Source: Roseicitreum antarcticum (GTDB lineage: Bacteria; Pseudomonadota; Alphaproteobacteria; Rhodobacterales; Rhodobacteraceae). From it: a stretch of DNA of 64,000 nt. The notes under the pieces were generated by a model. The model did not search any database and had not been told where the DNA came from. It saw only the letters and a program-made list of their open reading frames with translations. Positions 61,935-64,000 of the stretch are shown in pieces (within the stretch, counting starts at the first letter, position 1; each line of letters starts with the position of its first letter). The position numbers and the translations under genes are program-made. Where the stretch lies: assembly GCF_014681765.1 (NCBI RefSeq), contig NZ_CP061498.1:1488001-1552000 (forward strand). Direction: 5' to 3'.

Positions 61935-63245
61935 TTAGCGGGTAATCACCTCATCCTTGACGAACATGTTGGACCAGGCGCGGTCGATCAATTCGGGCGA
62001 CATGTGGTTGGGCTTGCCCTCGAACCGGCAAATCGCCAGCATCTGGTCGATCAGGAACACCGGCTGGTAATTGGCATAGACGTTGTCGATCTGCGGATAT
62101 TTGTGCTGAAGCAGGTAGATAAGCGCCTCTTCATTCAGAGGCATGCCCCGCTTGCGCGCCACGAGGGCAAAGATTTTCAGGAAATCCGTCTGCCCCGGCC
62201 CGTCAATCTTGATCTTGTAGAAAATCCGCCGCAACGCTGCCTGATCGAAGATTGTATTGGGGTGGAAGTTGGTCGAAAAGATCACCAGCGTATCAAAGGG
62301 CACCACGAATTTCTCGCCCGATTGCAGGGTCAGGATGTCGTAATTCATCTCCAGTGGGACGATCCAGCGGTTCACCAACGCCTGGGGGGCTTCGTCCTGC
62401 CGACCCAGATCATCGACGATGAACACACCCCCCGTCGCCTTGAACTGCAATGGCGCTTGATAGGTGCGCGACACCGGGTTGTAGGTCAGGTCCAGCATGG
62501 CCAGCGACAACTCGCCCCCCGTGACCACAGTGGGCCGTTCGCAGAGCACATAGCGCCCGTCGAAACGGTTGCCGCGTTGGCGCAGCATCAAGGGGTTGTC
62601 GACAGAGACCTCGGCCTTGGAATGCACAATGGGATCGTAGACGCTGATGACCTGCCCCGCGTGCAGCACCGCGCGCGGCACATAGATTCGGTCGCCCAGC
62701 GCCGCCCTGATCCCGTTCGAGATCGAGGACTTGCCGTTGCCCGGCGGACCATAAAGCAGGATCGACCGTCCCGACGACACCGCAGGCCCCAGATGGTTCA
62801 ACAGGTCAGGCGGCAAGATCAGATCGCCCATTGCCGCCAGCAACTGATCGCGCCCGATGTGAATATTGCGGATGGATTGCAGCTTGACCTGTTCGGCATA
62901 GACGTCCAGCGGGACGGGCAGCGCACCGTAATATTCCGACTGGCCCAACGCCTCCAGCGCGCGTTTGCGCCCGGCCTCGGTCAGTTGGACGGCGGCGGCC
63001 TTCGTCGCCCCGGCGCCCAGCGTGGCCAGCATCTCGACCAGCGATTCCGCGCGGCACTGGTCGATCAACTCTTGCGTCAGCGTCACCGGCAGGCACAGCG
63101 CCCGCGCGATATCCGCAAATTCGGTGACCGAAAGACGGAACATCGTCTTGATCAGCATATCGCGCATCAAGACATGGGATAGCCCGGTATCTTCCAGCGT
63201 GCGCGGCACGGCGGGGGGCGGAATCTGTCGGGTTTCTTCAGCCAT
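61935..63245 (-). CDS. AAA-family ATPase next to the prepilin peptidase gene
   Basis: A 436-aa P-loop ATPase. The N-terminal 140 residues are helical and unlike known domains that I recognise (FRLSVTEFADIARALCLP, VQLTEAGRKRALEAL). Walker A is LLYGPPGNGKSS near 165-175, Walker B GGVFIVDDLGRQDEAP near 270, and an arginine-finger-like AALRRIFYKIKIDGP near 340. Such ATPases occur beside tad/cpa pilus genes in Rhodobacterales. Here cpaA and a TPR gene lie directly upstream in the same direction. A role in Flp pilus or related export is inference; it is not one of the canonical TadA/TadZ ATPases. Confidence 0.82.
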   Translation of the reverse strand: MAEETRQIPPPAVPRTLEDTGLSHVLMRDMLIKTMFRLSVTEFADIARALCLPVTLTQELIDQCRAESLVEMLATLGAGATKAAAVQLTEAGRKRALEALGQSEYYGALPVPLDVYAEQVKLQSIRNIHIGRDQLLAAMGDLILPPDLLNHLGPAVSSGRSILLYGPPGNGKSSISNGIRAALGDRIYVPRAVLHAGQVISVYDPIVHSKAEVSVDNPLMLRQRGNRFDGRYVLCERPTVVTGGELSLAMLDLTYNPVSRTYQAPLQFKATGGVFIVDDLGRQDEAPQALVNRWIVPLEMNYDILTLQSGEKFVVPFDTLVIFSTNFHPNTIFDQAALRRIFYKIKIDGPGQTDFLKIFALVARKRGMPLNEEALIYLLQHKYPQIDNVYANYQPVFLIDQMLAICRFEGKPNHMSPELIDRAWSNMFVKDEVITR

Positions 63246-63390
63246 TCTGACACGAACCTTCAGCTAGAGCATGCCGCGCCAAAGGCGGAACCGGTTTTGT
63301 GCGTCCCGGACATGCGAAAACAAGACCTCAAGGAATGTCGCGTGACCACGGTTGAACGCGCCCTCCCCGGAATGGGGACCGCCACGCCCG

Positions 63391-63888
63391 TCACACGCCA
63401 TAGACCGCCGCCAGCGCCATGTAAAACGCCAGCGCCGGACCCAGCGCCAGACCCATGGGAAACTCCCGCCGCTCCCAAGACGCCCAGGTGGGCGCGGCAG
63501 CACGCACAGCCGGGATGCGGCGGACCACGCGATGCGCCACCAAACTGGCAATGATGACCGCAGCAAGCATGGGCAGGAACAACGACAGATCGCCAATCAT
63601 GATGAAGGGTGCCATGGCAGCGGCGAATTTCGCATCCCCCGCGCCCACCAGCCCGGTAAGCGTCATCAAGAAGCCGATCGCCAGCACCACCGCCAGATGC
63701 ACCCCGCCCCAGGCCCAAAGGCTCAGCGGCAGCACGAACGGGCCGATGGCGACGTACAACAGCAGCAGCGCCATCACCGCCTTGTTGGGGATGCGCATGA
63801 ACTTCATGTCGCTCCAGGCCACCCACAGCCCGATCAGGACGACCCCGGGCAGCATCCATGCCGCCGCCGCTGCGGGGAAATACATCAT
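63391..63888 (-). CDS. cpaA: A24-family prepilin peptidase (CpaA/TadV)
   Basis: A 165-aa integral membrane aspartic protease that processes Flp-type prepilins. The first catalytic Asp is in WVAWSDMKFMRIPN, the second in the GxGD motif of GLVGAGDAKFAAAM. About five to six helices. The short length without an N-methyltransferase domain is normal for CpaA/TadV. Its ATG overlaps the stop of the upstream TPR gene (ATGA). The 145 bases to the AAA ATPase gene show no clear terminator. Confidence 0.92.
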   Translation of the reverse strand: MMYFPAAAAAWMLPGVVLIGLWVAWSDMKFMRIPNKAVMALLLLYVAIGPFVLPLSLWAWGGVHLAVVLAIGFLMTLTGLVGAGDAKFAAAMAPFIMIGDLSLFLPMLAAVIIASLVAHRVVRRIPAVRAAAPTWASWERREFPMGLALGPALAFYMALAAVYGV

Positions 63889-64000
63889 CCCGTCCGGACG
63901 TTGGCTTCAAGCGCGCGCAGCGCCCGTACGGCGGGTTCAAAATGCTGCGGATGTGCGTCAATCGCCTCTTGCAGCAGGCCGCGGCCCACGTTCACATCAC
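63885..64000 (-). CDS. 3' end of a TPR-like gene (probably tadD)
   Basis: Only the last 37 codons are inside the window. They read LLQEAIDAHPQHFEPAVRAL, a tetratricopeptide-type helix pair, ending in TGA overlapping cpaA. The position beside cpaA suggests the TadD pilus-assembly lipoprotein, but the N-terminal part needed to prove this lies outside. Confidence 0.5.
   Translation of the reverse strand, partial: DVNVGRGLLQEAIDAHPQHFEPAVRALRALEANVRTG

Noticed and set aside
59297-61945. 882-codon forward frame opposite the helicase gene
   Set aside because: Antisense shadow of the Lhr-like helicase; rich in Arg, Gln and His and without recognisable motifs.

Overview
The window reads as a stretch of chromosome from an alphaproteobacterium of the order Rhodobacterales (Rhodobacter/Roseobacter relatives). 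The evidence is gene content and order typical of that group: obgE-proB-proA-chpT, coxB-ctaB-ctaG-coxC-surf1-thrC with tldD divergent, olsB-olsA, ligase-associated helicase plus phosphoesterase, Tad-type prepilin peptidase, and several TRAP transporters. The DNA is GC-rich throughout with tightly packed genes and many 1-4 base start/stop overlaps. I see no rRNA, tRNA, CRISPR array, insertion sequence, prophage or integration site. Genus-level identity cannot be fixed by reading alone.

Layout. (1) 1-4.9 kb: a DctP-type TRAP transporter (three subunits), a racemase-fold protein lacking both catalytic cysteines, and a 2-keto-4-pentenoate-hydratase-family enzyme, probably an uptake/catabolic unit of unknown substrate. 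(2) 5.0-7.8 kb: sufE, a small lipoprotein, an unexplained 0.3 kb stretch, and RNase D. (3) 8.0-21.3 kb: a complete glycogen island, glgP-glgB-glgC-glgA-glgX-malQ-pgm, all on the + strand, covering synthesis, debranching, phosphorolysis and entry of glucose phosphate into metabolism. (4) 21.5-24.3 kb, reverse strand: an NMT1/SsuA-type ABC transporter preceded by an extended -10 promoter and a roughly 90-nt leader that folds into a long bulged hairpin, a riboswitch candidate. (5) 24.4-27.4 kb: copper export, copA followed by cueR, with a textbook CueR operator (19-bp spacer). (6) 27.6-34.4 kb: a TAXI-type TRAP transporter with a fused permease, and next to it a DctB/DctD-like sensor kinase and sigma-54 activator whose GAFTGA loop reads GAFPGA. 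(7) 34.5-36.5 kb: ornithine-lipid synthesis (olsB, olsA) and a DUF3553 protein. (8) 36.5-43.3 kb: chpT (CtrA phosphorelay), proA, proB, obgE, lipA and an FAD-linked 2-hydroxyacid dehydrogenase. (9) 43.4-51.0 kb, reverse strand: acetyltransferase, M16 peptidase, thrC, surf1 and the aa3 cytochrome oxidase cluster. (10) 51.2-58.5 kb, forward strand: tldD, dprA, topA and succinyl-CoA:3-ketoacid CoA-transferase (scoA, scoB). (11) 58.6-64 kb, reverse strand: pdeM, an Lhr-like helicase, an AAA ATPase, the prepilin peptidase cpaA and the 3' end of a TPR gene.

The most interesting items are the structured leader at 24206-24296, the cysteine-less racemase homolog, the altered sigma-54 contact loop, the uncharacterised AAA ATPase beside cpaA, an FnrL-type box between coxB and tldD, a CtrA-like site before dprA, and a 15-bp tandem repeat in the 3' end of topA. 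Most of the window is ordinary housekeeping and transport.
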